Below, one piece after another: positions 8,075 to 17,139 of a DNA stretch of 64,000 nt. The notes beneath the pieces are model-generated. The model saw only the letters and a list, made by a program, of their open reading frames with translations, had not been told where the DNA came from and did no database searches. The stretch's first letter is position 1; every line of letters begins with the position of its first letter. The stretch lies in contig NZ_AJLS01000097.1 in assembly GCF_000307875.1 (NCBI RefSeq), positions 52,657 through 116,656 of the forward strand, given 5' to 3'. This DNA is from Neobacillus bataviensis LMG 21833. Lineage in GTDB: Bacteria > Bacillota > Bacilli > Bacillales > Cytobacillaceae. Made by a program: the position numbers and the translations under genes.

Positions 8075-9193
8075 TCAAACATTCATAATCGTATTCTGCA
8101 ATATTTTCTTCGTAATCAAATCTCCCATTTGGGACGTACTTACTAATTTTTTCTTATCAGTAACAATGTCATAAGTTCCCCAGCCTTCTTGAAGAGTCTC
8201 TTCTATTGCTCTTTCAATGAAGCTAGCTTCTTTTGTGAGGCCAATGGAATATTCCAGCATAAATGCCACAGCACGAATCGTTGCAATAGGATTAGCCTTG
8301 TCCTGTCCGGCTATACGAGGGGCAGAACCATGAATCGGCTCAAATAACCCCTTTTTACTGCTCCCAACACTTGCGGATGCTAACATTCCAATAGATCCGA
8401 CCGAACCTCCGACGACATCGCTTAATATTCCGCCAAGCATTCCTTCTGTTATAATGACATCGAATAACCAAGGTTTTTTAACTAATGCAAATGCACAATT
8501 ATCTACATAGAGGTGCTCGACTTCCACATCAGGATATTCTTTCGAGATTTCGGAAACGACTTCACGCCAGAGCCTGGAATTCTCCAATACATTTGCCTGG
8601 TCAACAGAGGTAAGCTTTTTTTTTCTCGTTCTGGCTAATTGGAATCCCAGTCGTGCAATTCGTTCTACCTCACTTTGAAAAAAACTCATCGTATCATAGG
8701 CAATCGCCTCACCATTTCTCGATTCCCTGCCGCTTGGCTTGCCATAAAAAATGCCTGCAGACATATCGCGAATGAGTACCAGGTCGATGCCCTGGCCAAG
8801 ATTTTCCCTTTTAAGGCATGATAAATGCGATAAAGAATTGCTTAGGGAAGCTGGACGGACATTTGCAAATGCACCCACTACCTGTGACCTTAAGGTTAAC
8901 AAACTCTGTTCTGGTCGTTGTTTATTGGGGAGATTATCCCATTTGGGTCCTCCCACCGCGCCTAATAATACAGCGTCTGCCTCTTGACAGCCTTTTAGCG
9001 TCTCGGGAGGGACAGGCATTCCACATAAGTCAATCCCTTGGCCGCCAACTGGTAAACTCTGAATCTCAAAATGAAGATGCTTGAATTTAGTTTCCAATGC
9101 TTTAATCACTTTAATCCCTTGATTTATAACTTCCGGACCAATCCCATCACCCGGAAGTGCTGCGATGCGATACGACTTCAAATGGATTCCCAC
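8075..9193 (-). CDS. isopropylmalate/isocitrate dehydrogenase family, atypical
   Basis: A 372-residue beta-decarboxylating dehydrogenase with PGDGIGPEVI at the N-terminus and GAVGGPKWDN, both LeuB-like. Two key sites differ. The LeuB block ending GDILSD reads GMLGGILSD, so the first of two metal-binding Asp is Gly (GGA codon). The cofactor block HGSAPDIAG reads HGSAPRIAGQDKANP, with Arg in place of the Asp that selects NAD, which suggests NADP. The substrate is thus unlikely to be plain 3-isopropylmalate under normal LeuB chemistry, or activity is altered. GTG 9193 is used as start; TTG at 9178 is possible. Located in a catabolic cluster without leuC/leuD. Confidence 0.82.
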   Translation of the reverse strand: MGIHLKSYRIAALPGDGIGPEVINQGIKVIKALETKFKHLHFEIQSLPVGGQGIDLCGMPVPPETLKGCQEADAVLLGAVGGPKWDNLPNKQRPEQSLLTLRSQVVGAFANVRPASLSNSLSHLSCLKRENLGQGIDLVLIRDMSAGIFYGKPSGRESRNGEAIAYDTMSFFQSEVERIARLGFQLARTRKKKLTSVDQANVLENSRLWREVVSEISKEYPDVEVEHLYVDNCAFALVKKPWLFDVIITEGMLGGILSDVVGGSVGSIGMLASASVGSSKKGLFEPIHGSAPRIAGQDKANPIATIRAVAFMLEYSIGLTKEASFIERAIEETLQEGWGTYDIVTDKKKLVSTSQMGDLITKKILQNTIMNV

Positions 9194-9212
9194 TCTCTAA
9201 TGAAAATAGTTT

Positions 9213-10610
9213 TTAAGGAAATAGATACTGTAGGATCAATACCCAAATGTTAACCATGCATAACATCATAATGGAAAAACCATAGTTCTTTTTAGAAATA
9301 TCTGTTTGAATCCTTTGTAAAACAGGTGAGACACTATTGACAGTTACTGAAAAGGGACTAGCTGCCGCTAAAGACAATGCCCCTGCTGCCACTGCAAAAG
9401 CAAACCATTCCGGCCGAATGTGCAAAGCATCAAATGGAATAGTTTCAACCATCAGCACCGCTATTAAGGCTGGCGATAGGCCCAATTGAATGCCTGAGGC
9501 AGCAATCAGAACAATAAAAATGATAATAAAAGGGCCCAGTTTATGCTGTAGATTCTCGATTATCAATGCCAGTTGATCTAGATGCCCGACATTGATGAAT
9601 ACTTGTGTGAAAAATCCGACAGAAATGAACAGCAATAATTGTGAAGATAGGACAGAAATCCCTTGTGTCATTTTCAGTTTAAGCTGAACAATGAGCCTTC
9701 TTGTTTTTTTTAAGATTAATGACCAGATAACCGAAAAAAGAATAATTAATAATATGACGATATCAATAATATTTAATCTCCATAAGTGATGTAATACCAA
9801 GGTCGCAGTGACAAAAAGGATAATGACCAATGCAATCGTCATAATCGATATCCAATGTTTTAATGAAATAGGTTCAGGATGAACACTGGGACCGGAGAAG
9901 ACTGCTAATTGTTCTTTACTCTTCTTCATAAATGTAGAAACCATCATATAATCGATCAAAATGATGAAAACTGCAAAGGTAAGACTTACCCCAATAACCA
10001 AACCCGGATTGGAATGGGTACCTGAAATAGCAGCACCCACGGTCACGCCAACCGGGCTCCAAACAAGGGCAAGGGCATTTCCTCTCGCATACGAAGAAAA
10101 TTCAATTCTTTCTGAAATGGTTTTCGGAAATTTCCTCGTCAAGTTGTGGAAAATAGAATGGGAAACTGCAATCGCAGCCATACTCATCAGTGAACTAAGC
10201 AAAAAAGTAAAAAATGATAAGAGGCCATGAACATGATTTGGCCGGTAAACCCTATTTCGAAAGATGACCTCTACTGTTCGATTGTAGGCGCCCAACTTAA
10301 TAGGTATTGAAAATAAGGGAGCAACGATCAGCAATGTTAAGATATTGGTGGATGTACCAAAATAACGCCAATATTCAGCAAATGAAATATGATTTGATAT
10401 TAATATCCAAAAACCCAAACTTAAAAAAACTCCGGCTATTATGGAAAAGGTTCTGCCAGATTTAAAAAATGTGATGAGAAGGAGCAAGATTGAGATCGCC
10501 GCAAAAACAAGATCGACTCGGTGATGAAGATTGAAAATAAGTTTTAGGACATAACCAATAGCTAAGAGGTTTCCTAGAATGACTAATAATAAATTAGTTA
10601 TTTTTCTCAT
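9213..10610 (-). CDS. multi-spanning permease, ion-transporter superfamily type
   Basis: A 465-residue very hydrophobic protein with roughly 11-13 membrane segments. Two similar halves each carry a polar re-entrant type stretch: GNALALVWSPVGVTVGAA in the first and AAASPFSVTVNSVSPVL in the second. That layout resembles the IT superfamily of organic-anion permeases (DcuC, GntP, CitM). No close family is recognised by eye. Its ATG overlaps the stop of the SDR gene, so it is part of the operon and may import or export a pathway acid. Confidence 0.6.
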   Translation of the reverse strand: MRKITNLLLVILGNLLAIGYVLKLIFNLHHRVDLVFAAISILLLLITFFKSGRTFSIIAGVFLSLGFWILISNHISFAEYWRYFGTSTNILTLLIVAPLFSIPIKLGAYNRTVEVIFRNRVYRPNHVHGLLSFFTFLLSSLMSMAAIAVSHSIFHNLTRKFPKTISERIEFSSYARGNALALVWSPVGVTVGAAISGTHSNPGLVIGVSLTFAVFIILIDYMMVSTFMKKSKEQLAVFSGPSVHPEPISLKHWISIMTIALVIILFVTATLVLHHLWRLNIIDIVILLIILFSVIWSLILKKTRRLIVQLKLKMTQGISVLSSQLLLFISVGFFTQVFINVGHLDQLALIIENLQHKLGPFIIIFIVLIAASGIQLGLSPALIAVLMVETIPFDALHIRPEWFAFAVAAGALSLAAASPFSVTVNSVSPVLQRIQTDISKKNYGFSIMMLCMVNIWVLILQYLFP

Positions 10611-11458
10611 CAGTCTCCCATACCAATTTTCCTACTCTCCCCCAGCTGGTATTTTCCTTTATTCAACCATCCTGCTCCATCAACGACATAACATGCACCA
10701 GATACATAACTTGCATAATCACTGACAAGGTAGGCAGCTAAGTTCGCAATTTCTTGTAAATGCCCAAATCGTTGAGCAGGAATGTTATTTAAAATCAACG
10801 ATGCGTCTTCCGGTGTGGGCCATAACTGGGTTACCGCACCGGTATCTGCAATCGGTCCGGGAGCAATCATGTTGGTCCGAATTTGATAGGGTGCCCATTC
10901 AACTGCCAAAGTCTTGGTTAAGGCCAATACACCCGCTTTCGCTGCGGCAGAATGCGCAGTTAATGGGCTCCCCGTCCAGGCATGGACGGAACCAATATTT
11001 AATATCGCCCCGCCGCTTCCTTGCTTTGCCATTTGCCTGCCTACTGCCTGGCTGCAATAAAACGTACCATTTAATACGATATTGATGACAGCATTCCAGG
11101 CGTTCACAGACATGTCCATTGTTTTCACCCGAAAGTTGCCGGCTGCATTATTAACTAGAATATGAACCTCACCAAATTGTTCAACCGTGCTTTGGACCAG
11201 GTTATTTACTTGATCGGGAACACGTACGTCAGTTTGAACCGATAAAACCTTTGTTCCGAGCTTTGAGATTTCTTCCTCAGCCTTTGTTAAGTTTTCTTTG
11301 TTTCTGCTTGCAATCACGATATTGGCACCCAGTCTTGCAAATTCCAATGCCATTGCTTTACCCAGCCCAGTCGCGCCCCCGGTAATTATGGCAACTTTCC
11401 CTTCTAATGAACCTTCCTTAAGCATGGAGTGTTTATATAACGTGCTACCTTCCTGCAT
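10610..11458 (-). CDS. 2,4-dienoyl-CoA-reductase-like SDR (FadH/DECR type)
   Basis: A 282-residue short-chain dehydrogenase. TGGATGLGKAM binds NADP(H), NNAAGNF is the central motif, and the usual YxxxK is replaced by SAAAK (HSAAAKAGVLALTKT). That Ser-for-Tyr exchange is shared with mitochondrial DECR and Bacillus FadH, and the block VLNGTFYCSQA also matches FadH. These enzymes reduce 2,4-dienoyl-CoA so that unsaturated chains can enter beta-oxidation. ATG 11458 has AAGGGGAT at a good distance. It lies 42 bases after a CoA transferase and overlaps the permease gene. Confidence 0.85.
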   Translation of the reverse strand: MQEGSTLYKHSMLKEGSLEGKVAIITGGATGLGKAMALEFARLGANIVIASRNKENLTKAEEEISKLGTKVLSVQTDVRVPDQVNNLVQSTVEQFGEVHILVNNAAGNFRVKTMDMSVNAWNAVINIVLNGTFYCSQAVGRQMAKQGSGGAILNIGSVHAWTGSPLTAHSAAAKAGVLALTKTLAVEWAPYQIRTNMIAPGPIADTGAVTQLWPTPEDASLILNNIPAQRFGHLQEIANLAAYLVSDYASYVSGACYVVDGAGWLNKGKYQLGESRKIGMGD

Positions 11459-11500
11459 GTTTATCCCCTTTACAACGTTTTATAGGAATGAAATACGGCC

Positions 11501-12727
11501 TTATTTATTATTTTTGACTTTTTGTTCTTCAGGTGATGGCTTGATAATTGCTCCAGCTTCCAACAAGTGTTGAATCTCTTGTTCAGAATAGCCGGCTTCT
11601 TCTAATACTTCTACACTGTGCTCGCCTAAACGGGGAGCACATCGATTCAGCTCGATGGGAGTTTTTGAAAACAGAATTGGATTCTTAATATTCCAATAGG
11701 AACCTTCAGAAGGATGGCTTACCTTTTCAAAGAAATGAACAGCCTTCAAATGTGGATCCTTAAACATATCTTCTGGCCTGTAGACAGGCATGACTGGAAT
11801 ATCTGCCTTTTCCAGTATATCGAGCCACTCATTGGTCGTTTTTGTCATGATAATTTCTTCAACCATTTGGTATAACTGATCAATATGCTTCGTTCTTTCG
11901 CCTATATCCCGGAAGCGGCGATCGTCTTTCAGCTCCGGATGACCGGAAAGCTCGAAGAATTTGAACCATTGCTTATCATTGTAAACAATAACGCTAATGT
12001 AACCGTCCTTTGTCCTGTAGGGTTTCCGATATTTCGATGTCACGCGTGGATAGAATGATGATTCCATAGGCGGGTCAAAAGTTAACCCGTAGAAATGCTC
12101 TACCAATGTATAGGAAATCATCGTTTCAAACATTGGAACCTCAATTTCTTGCCCCTCGCCCGTCCTTTCACGGGAATAAAGGGCTGCCAAAATGGCATTC
12201 ATCATTACTAATCCCGTTGTTTTATCAGCCAAGACTGTAGCCATGTATTGTGGTGTCCCAGCCACTTCTCCTTGCAGTGCCGCCAACCCTGATGCCCCCT
12301 GAATCATATCATCATAGGCAGGTTTAGTGCCGTATGGCCCTTGCTTGCTAAAACCATAGGCACCACAGTATATAATAGAAGAATTTACCCTTTTAACATC
12401 CTCATAGGTTAATCCTAATTTTTCAATGGCTTGGGGGCGGGATGAATGGACAAAAACATCAGCATCCTCCACCAATCTAAAAAACGCCCGCTTACCTTCT
12501 TCTTTTTTTAAGTCTAGTACTATACTTCTTTTATTACGTCCAGCATATAAAAAGGTACTGGCCATCCCTTTGTTTCTTGAGGGACCGATGTATCGCGTGC
12601 TGTCCCCTTTTTCTGTTTCTATTTTTATAATATCTGCTCCCATATCACCTAATAATTGCGTGCAATATGGACCCATGAGCACCGACGTCAAATCAATCAC
12701 TCGTATTCCTGTTAACGGACCTTTCAT
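11501..12727 (-). CDS. CaiB/BaiF family III CoA transferase (1)
   Basis: A 408-residue family III CoA transferase, which moves CoA between carboxylic acids by way of an Asp-linked mixed anhydride. The N-terminus GIRVIDLTSVLMGPYCTQLL and the SIVLDLKKEEG block are characteristic; the likely catalytic Asp is in KPAYDDMIQGASG. C-terminal LGEHSVEVL is also conserved. ATG follows ATTGGAGGAATAAA. It sits between the fused UGSC selenoprotein and the dienoyl-CoA-reductase-like gene, and is one of three CaiB-like genes in the cluster, so several acids may be activated. Confidence 0.9.
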   Translation of the reverse strand: MKGPLTGIRVIDLTSVLMGPYCTQLLGDMGADIIKIETEKGDSTRYIGPSRNKGMASTFLYAGRNKRSIVLDLKKEEGKRAFFRLVEDADVFVHSSRPQAIEKLGLTYEDVKRVNSSIIYCGAYGFSKQGPYGTKPAYDDMIQGASGLAALQGEVAGTPQYMATVLADKTTGLVMMNAILAALYSRERTGEGQEIEVPMFETMISYTLVEHFYGLTFDPPMESSFYPRVTSKYRKPYRTKDGYISVIVYNDKQWFKFFELSGHPELKDDRRFRDIGERTKHIDQLYQMVEEIIMTKTTNEWLDILEKADIPVMPVYRPEDMFKDPHLKAVHFFEKVSHPSEGSYWNIKNPILFSKTPIELNRCAPRLGEHSVEVLEEAGYSEQEIQHLLEAGAIIKPSPEEQKVKNNK

Positions 12728-12770
12728 TTTATTCCTCCAATTGCTAGTTGAATCAAATTTTCTATTTTCC

Positions 12771-14426
12771 TTACACTGTCTCTATTTTTTCAATCACTGA
12801 ATAGCTAATCCCAAAACTCGGAAGCCAAGATGAATGTTTCCCTTCTCCGCCCGTTACCAGGACGCGGATGTGCTCTGGTGAGGGGGCAATGGGGATACCA
12901 TCATTATTTTCATAGCTAAATTTGTAATCTACTTTATGAAATCCAGTTTGGTGCACAAATTGATCAAAAGACATCTTTTGGGCAGGAACTCTTGCTTTTT
13001 CAAATATCTCCTGCTTAATTCTTTTCTTATTCCATCCATCCTTCGCTAATAAATAAGCATGCTCGGGTCCCAAGGTTAGGAAAATGTCTCCGCTTAAATA
13101 TAAATTATTTACTCCTGACCGTGTGATTGCACCGATGATGCTAATCATCAAATCATCCCCACTTCGGCTGCCATGGTCATTAATATTGGCTGGCCCTTCA
13201 GATGCATAGACTGTTACAGTCGATTCGTTAGACTGAAACCCCCTTTCGGTATGATATGACTGCCAAGGGTTTGCTTCTTCATTCTCTGCAAAGCAAAACG
13301 TGAATTTGGCAGGGGTTCCCTGGGTTGCTTTATCCATTGTGCCTGGCAGGACTTCACCGACATTCTGATAAACAAATCGTAGTGCCCTTCCAATGGTCGA
13401 GGATGCCAGGCTGCTGGGACCAAATGCATTTCCCTTACATGAGACGCCCAATTCTTTCGCAATTGGCCCGCTTACAATGACAGCCGTTGCACAAGGGTGT
13501 GTGGTGGCAAGCACCCCAAGCAGGTTAAATTCCGGTTTTAATGATGCCTTAATTGCTGCAACGAGAACGGGAAAATATTCGGGGCGGCAGCCTGCCATTG
13601 TTGCATTAACTGCAGCCTTCAAATAGGTAATAGGATGATTATTCGTTGGCATATAGCCAATGACTTCATCCTTTTGAGATAAATAGTTTCCTAACATTTC
13701 ATCTACGAGTTTTGGTACAGGTGGAATAATCGGGAGCCCATCGGTCCATCCTTTTTCATAAAAAAACGTATTTAATTTAACCGGATCGTCATCTAATTCC
13801 AGGTCATCCAGAATATTTTCCTGTTGATTGTTAAGTGAGTCATTGGCAAGAACACTTGTTTCCGATTGGTCGGAGGGAGTCGGAAGAATCATTTGTTTTA
13901 ATTGTTCCAAAGCCTCTTTGGCCCTTTCAAGGACCTCATTTTCCCTAATCCCGCCAATAGGATGCTTGACAATCACCATAGGAATCTCTGTTTTCCTGGT
14001 TTTCATTAATGCATTGGCCAAGTTGACAAACGGATTGGTGGCTAAAACAATACACTCTAATCCGCCTTTTCTTAACTCAATCGAATCGTGGACACTCCAC
14101 GATGTGCAAGAGCCTCAGTCAGCTGAACCGGTTATTAAAATATCTGCATAATCTTTGATTTCTTCGAGCATTTCCGATGGAGCGGGTTTTGCTGCATTCT
14201 TTTTATCAAAAAAACGAATTTCAAATGGATCTTGGCTAATTTCCTCTGGATAAAGCTCCATTAAGTGTTGATCAATAAATGAAAATATTTCGTGAACATT
14301 CGGTTTCCCGTTGCTAAGATAAGCAATTTTAATTTTTTCATGAGGTCTATTTTTTATTCTTGAGGCTGATGAAGATGAATTTCCGGTTATTTGACCATTT
14401 TCAATAGGAGAAATTACGCGAATCAT
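12771..14426 (-). CDS. UGSC selenoprotein fused to partner domain
   Basis: A 551-residue protein when the TGA at revcomp of 14115-14117 (residue 104) is read as selenocysteine. It starts MIRVISP at ATG 14426 behind AAAGGGGC. Residues ~1-185 are the UGSC domain: SNGKPN, ITGSAD-U-GSCTSWSVHD, then KHPIGG. After a Ser/Gln/Asn-rich linker (~195-225) come ~320 residues homologous to the separate partner protein at 4652-5707 (GLPIIPP, AGCRPEY, ATTHPCA, NPW, NDHGS, GPEHA). A SECIS hairpin follows the UGA. The reading frame is continuous from 14426 to 12771 apart from the UGA. Function unknown; the U-G-S-C motif suggests redox chemistry. It lies between the cyclase gene and a CoA transferase. Confidence 0.92.
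14086..14102 (-). promoter_or_regulatory. SECIS hairpin of UGSC selenoprotein 2
   Basis: The mRNA reads UCGUGG-AGUGU-CCACGA beginning 13 bases after the UGA: six Watson-Crick pairs and a five-base loop with GU. Spacing and loop equal those of the first locus. The Trp codon UGG here replaces the Cys codon UGC there, and the opposite strand of the stem changes with it. Confidence 0.87.
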
Positions 14427-14469
14427 AGAACCGCCCCTTTAGTTATTTACATTTTTAACGTGACTTCTA

Positions 14470-15303
14470 TTAAATAACGGCAACCGGACGCACAGGCGAA
14501 CCCGTTCCTCCCGTAATGCGCAGTGGCAAACAGACGAATAGAAATTCGTAAACTTTGTCTTTTGCAGGGTCCTCCAGATTCATTAATTCAATAATATGGA
14601 TTCCGTTTTCAACCAGCAGCAGGCAATGCACTGGCAATGTATGGGCCGGCTGGATCTCAAATGCAACGGTGTCGCCCCCAGCTAAGCCCATACCTTGGTC
14701 TAGCAGCCATCTTGCCCCCTCCATATTCACACCAGGTACACCTTCCACGACGGAAACGTATTTTCTTGGCTGGTTAAAGAACTTTGCCCACCCGGTTCGG
14801 ATTAATACTGCATCACCTTCTTGGATTGACACCCCTTGTTTTTTGATCGTTCCCTTCAAATCTTCTGCCCCTATGCCATAGCCGGCTTCCAAATGGGGGA
14901 CATCCATATAGGTCGCCACATCTAACATCACTCCGCGTCTAAATACGGGTGTTGCGGTGTCAATACTATGCGACTTTAAACCAGACGTTTTTTCCTGGTG
15001 TTCATCTGCAAAAATGTCACCATAGATATAGCCGTTGCATGCTATATGCCCAATTGCGTCCATATGGGTGCCGGTATGCGTTCCTGTTGCAATAAAATCA
15101 TTAGCTGCCGTTGTCCCTTCACCATATGGTAAATCATTATGCATCCTGCCCAAGGAATAAAGAAAGGGAGGATGGTTTGGATGATGGGGGATTCCAGGCG
15201 CATGGTGCTGACCAACCTCATACACCTTTCCCTTCTTCACTACTTCCGACATCACTTTGGGTAAATTTGCGATTAAATGACTCAAAGGATTCAACCCTTT
15301 CAA
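14470..15303 (-). CDS. cyclase-family metal-dependent hydrolase
   Basis: A 277-residue member of the cyclase family that includes kynurenine formamidase. The metal motif HTGTHMDAIGH (about residues 75-85) is intact, and AGGDTVAFEIQP is the usual C-terminal block. Such enzymes hydrolyse amides, lactones or related bonds, but the substrate here is unknown. The open frame begins at TTG 15303; TTG 15285 (LSHLIANLPK) has AAAGGG at a better distance. It follows the small AtuA partner by 12 bases and precedes the fused selenoprotein. Confidence 0.88.
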   Translation of the reverse strand: MKGLNPLSHLIANLPKVMSEVVKKGKVYEVGQHHAPGIPHHPNHPPFLYSLGRMHNDLPYGEGTTAANDFIATGTHTGTHMDAIGHIACNGYIYGDIFADEHQEKTSGLKSHSIDTATPVFRRGVMLDVATYMDVPHLEAGYGIGAEDLKGTIKKQGVSIQEGDAVLIRTGWAKFFNQPRKYVSVVEGVPGVNMEGARWLLDQGMGLAGGDTVAFEIQPAHTLPVHCLLLVENGIHIIELMNLEDPAKDKVYEFLFVCLPLRITGGTGSPVRPVAVI

Positions 15304-15315
15304 TTGGTTACTTAC

Positions 15316-15651
15316 TTAGATATTTAACAAATCCTCGGGTATTTCAACCTTCATTCTCAATAAATTGCCGCCAAAGCATTTACCTAAATTATCCAATCTC
15401 AATGTTGAAGCCGCATTTCCTCCCAGTGCTTCCTTACAGAGAAATTTTAGCGCCAAGACATTGGGAACTTCATAGCGGTATACTTCACCTTCTACAATTC
15501 CGGTAAAATGCTCCTTTACTCTCTCTGCCGTAACCTGTTTCTTGAATACTTCATATAATTCTGCATTGGGAGCAAATAATGTAATATCAGAGGAACTCCC
15601 CTTGTCGCCTGACCTTGCCTGGGCCACTTCTCGTAATTGAACTGTTGCCAT
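15316..15651 (-). CDS. AtuA-associated small domain protein
   Basis: A 111-residue protein that starts MATVQLREVAQARSGDKG and resembles the small ferredoxin-fold domain found at the C-terminus of, or next to, AtuA proteins. In some species the two are one polypeptide. ARSGDKGSSSDI is the most conserved part by memory. Its ATG overlaps the AtuA stop (TAAATGG) and GGAGG lies just inside the end of AtuA, so the two are coupled and probably form a complex. No catalytic role is known to me. Confidence 0.85.
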   Translation of the reverse strand: MATVQLREVAQARSGDKGSSSDITLFAPNAELYEVFKKQVTAERVKEHFTGIVEGEVYRYEVPNVLALKFLCKEALGGNAASTLRLDNLGKCFGGNLLRMKVEIPEDLLNI

Positions 15652-17028
15652 TTATTCAACCTCCATTACGTTAATGTTTACATTCGATTCAATTTCTGTT
15701 CGTGGGATATAAGAAGACCACAACCCTAAAAGCTGCTTAGTTGCCGACAAGCCGCTAATCATACCTACAAACGGTGGTCCGTTGACGGTTAACGGCGGAA
15801 ATAATGGGGCTAATTTGGCCGCTTCGCTTTTACTCTCCGTTTTAATGGTAATTCTTAAAAATATCTCATTAATCAAATCCTCATTTGGGGGCTCCACTGC
15901 TAATGTTCGATGCAGGGCATTGTACCCCAAGTATTCGGTATTTATTTCCGATGCTTCAATTCCCAATTCTTCTATTTGTGCCCGGATAATCTCATTTGCG
16001 GCTCTTGCTTTCGTTAATGCCTGCGGCCAGGAATATCCAATCATTCCCTGTCCCATGTACCCATCTTCATAGCCCATGAGTGCTTTTAAGGTTTCCGGTG
16101 CCGGACGGCCTTTAGCACCTTGTACTTTTACCCGATTTTCTCCAACTTGCTCAAGTGTAACGGTTGTAAAATCAGCTACAACATCAGGTGTGATATAGTT
16201 CGAGGGGTCATGAATTTCATACAGGAATTGTTCTTTCACTGTATCAACACTGACTCTGCCGCCAGCATCCTCAGATTTTGTCAGAATAAAGGATCCATCT
16301 TCTGATACTTCTGCAATTGGATACCCAATTTTATGCAGGTCTTTTACATTCCACCAGTCACCACTGAAATTTCCACCTGTCACTTGTCCAGAGCATTCCA
16401 TTAAATGCCCTAACACAATACCAGATGCCAATTTATCCCATTCTTCTTTTCCCCAGTCAAATTCATAAATGATGGGAGCTAAAAATTGTGCCGTATCTGT
16501 CGTTCTGCCCGTTATCACAATATCAGCACCTTCTTGTAAAGCCTGTACAATGCCTTGTGCTCCGAGGTACACATTGGCAAATAGGAGTTTCTCTCTTATT
16601 TTTTCTATAAGATCGCCAGTGTCGCTATTATTCAGATAAATTCCCTTATTTATTAATTCATCAAGACGTGGATAGATATCATCACCTGTTACAACCCCTA
16701 CCTTAATACCCGAAATTCCTAATTCACGTGCAACACGGAGAACTTCATCCCTGGCTCCTTCTGGGTTAATTCCACCCGTATTGGTGATTAATTTAATACC
16801 TTTTTCCTTTACGTAAGGCAAAAGCTGTCTCATTGTTCTAGTTACATCTTTTGTATAACCCTTACTTGGATCCTTTTGCTTATCTTTTTGCAAGATAGCT
16901 AAAGTTAATTCTGCTAGAGTATCAAAACAGATGTACTGTACATCCGTATCCTTTGCCAATTTCAACATCGGTTGTAATGAATCGCCATAAAAGCCCTGAC
17001 CTGCACCAATTTTTACTACTTTACTCAA
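15652..17028 (-). CDS. atuA: acyclic terpene utilization AtuA-family protein
   Basis: A ~458-residue AtuA/DUF1446 protein. TTG 17028 is preferred as the start, since GGAG lies eight bases before it and the protein then begins near KVVKIGAGQGFYGDS, the usual N-terminus; the open frame extends to 17046. Blocks NTGGINPEGAR, GAQGIVQALQEGADIVITGR and ECSGQVTGGNF are typical. In Pseudomonas AtuA is needed for growth on citronellol and related acyclic terpenes, with unclear chemistry. Here the geranyl-CoA carboxylase subunits AtuC and AtuF are absent from the window, so the exact terpene pathway cannot be assumed. Confidence 0.88.
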   Translation of the reverse strand: MSKVVKIGAGQGFYGDSLQPMLKLAKDTDVQYICFDTLAELTLAILQKDKQKDPSKGYTKDVTRTMRQLLPYVKEKGIKLITNTGGINPEGARDEVLRVARELGISGIKVGVVTGDDIYPRLDELINKGIYLNNSDTGDLIEKIREKLLFANVYLGAQGIVQALQEGADIVITGRTTDTAQFLAPIIYEFDWGKEEWDKLASGIVLGHLMECSGQVTGGNFSGDWWNVKDLHKIGYPIAEVSEDGSFILTKSEDAGGRVSVDTVKEQFLYEIHDPSNYITPDVVADFTTVTLEQVGENRVKVQGAKGRPAPETLKALMGYEDGYMGQGMIGYSWPQALTKARAANEIIRAQIEELGIEASEINTEYLGYNALHRTLAVEPPNEDLINEIFLRITIKTESKSEAAKLAPLFPPLTVNGPPFVGMISGLSATKQLLGLWSSYIPRTEIESNVNINVMEVE

Positions 17029-17139
17029 AGTAACATCTCCAATCATTTTCTAGTAATGAATCTCCCAAGCTTTTAAAAATACAACTACAGATGGATCTAT
17101 GAAATCCTCAAATGCTGACTTGCAAAATTCCAAAAACCA

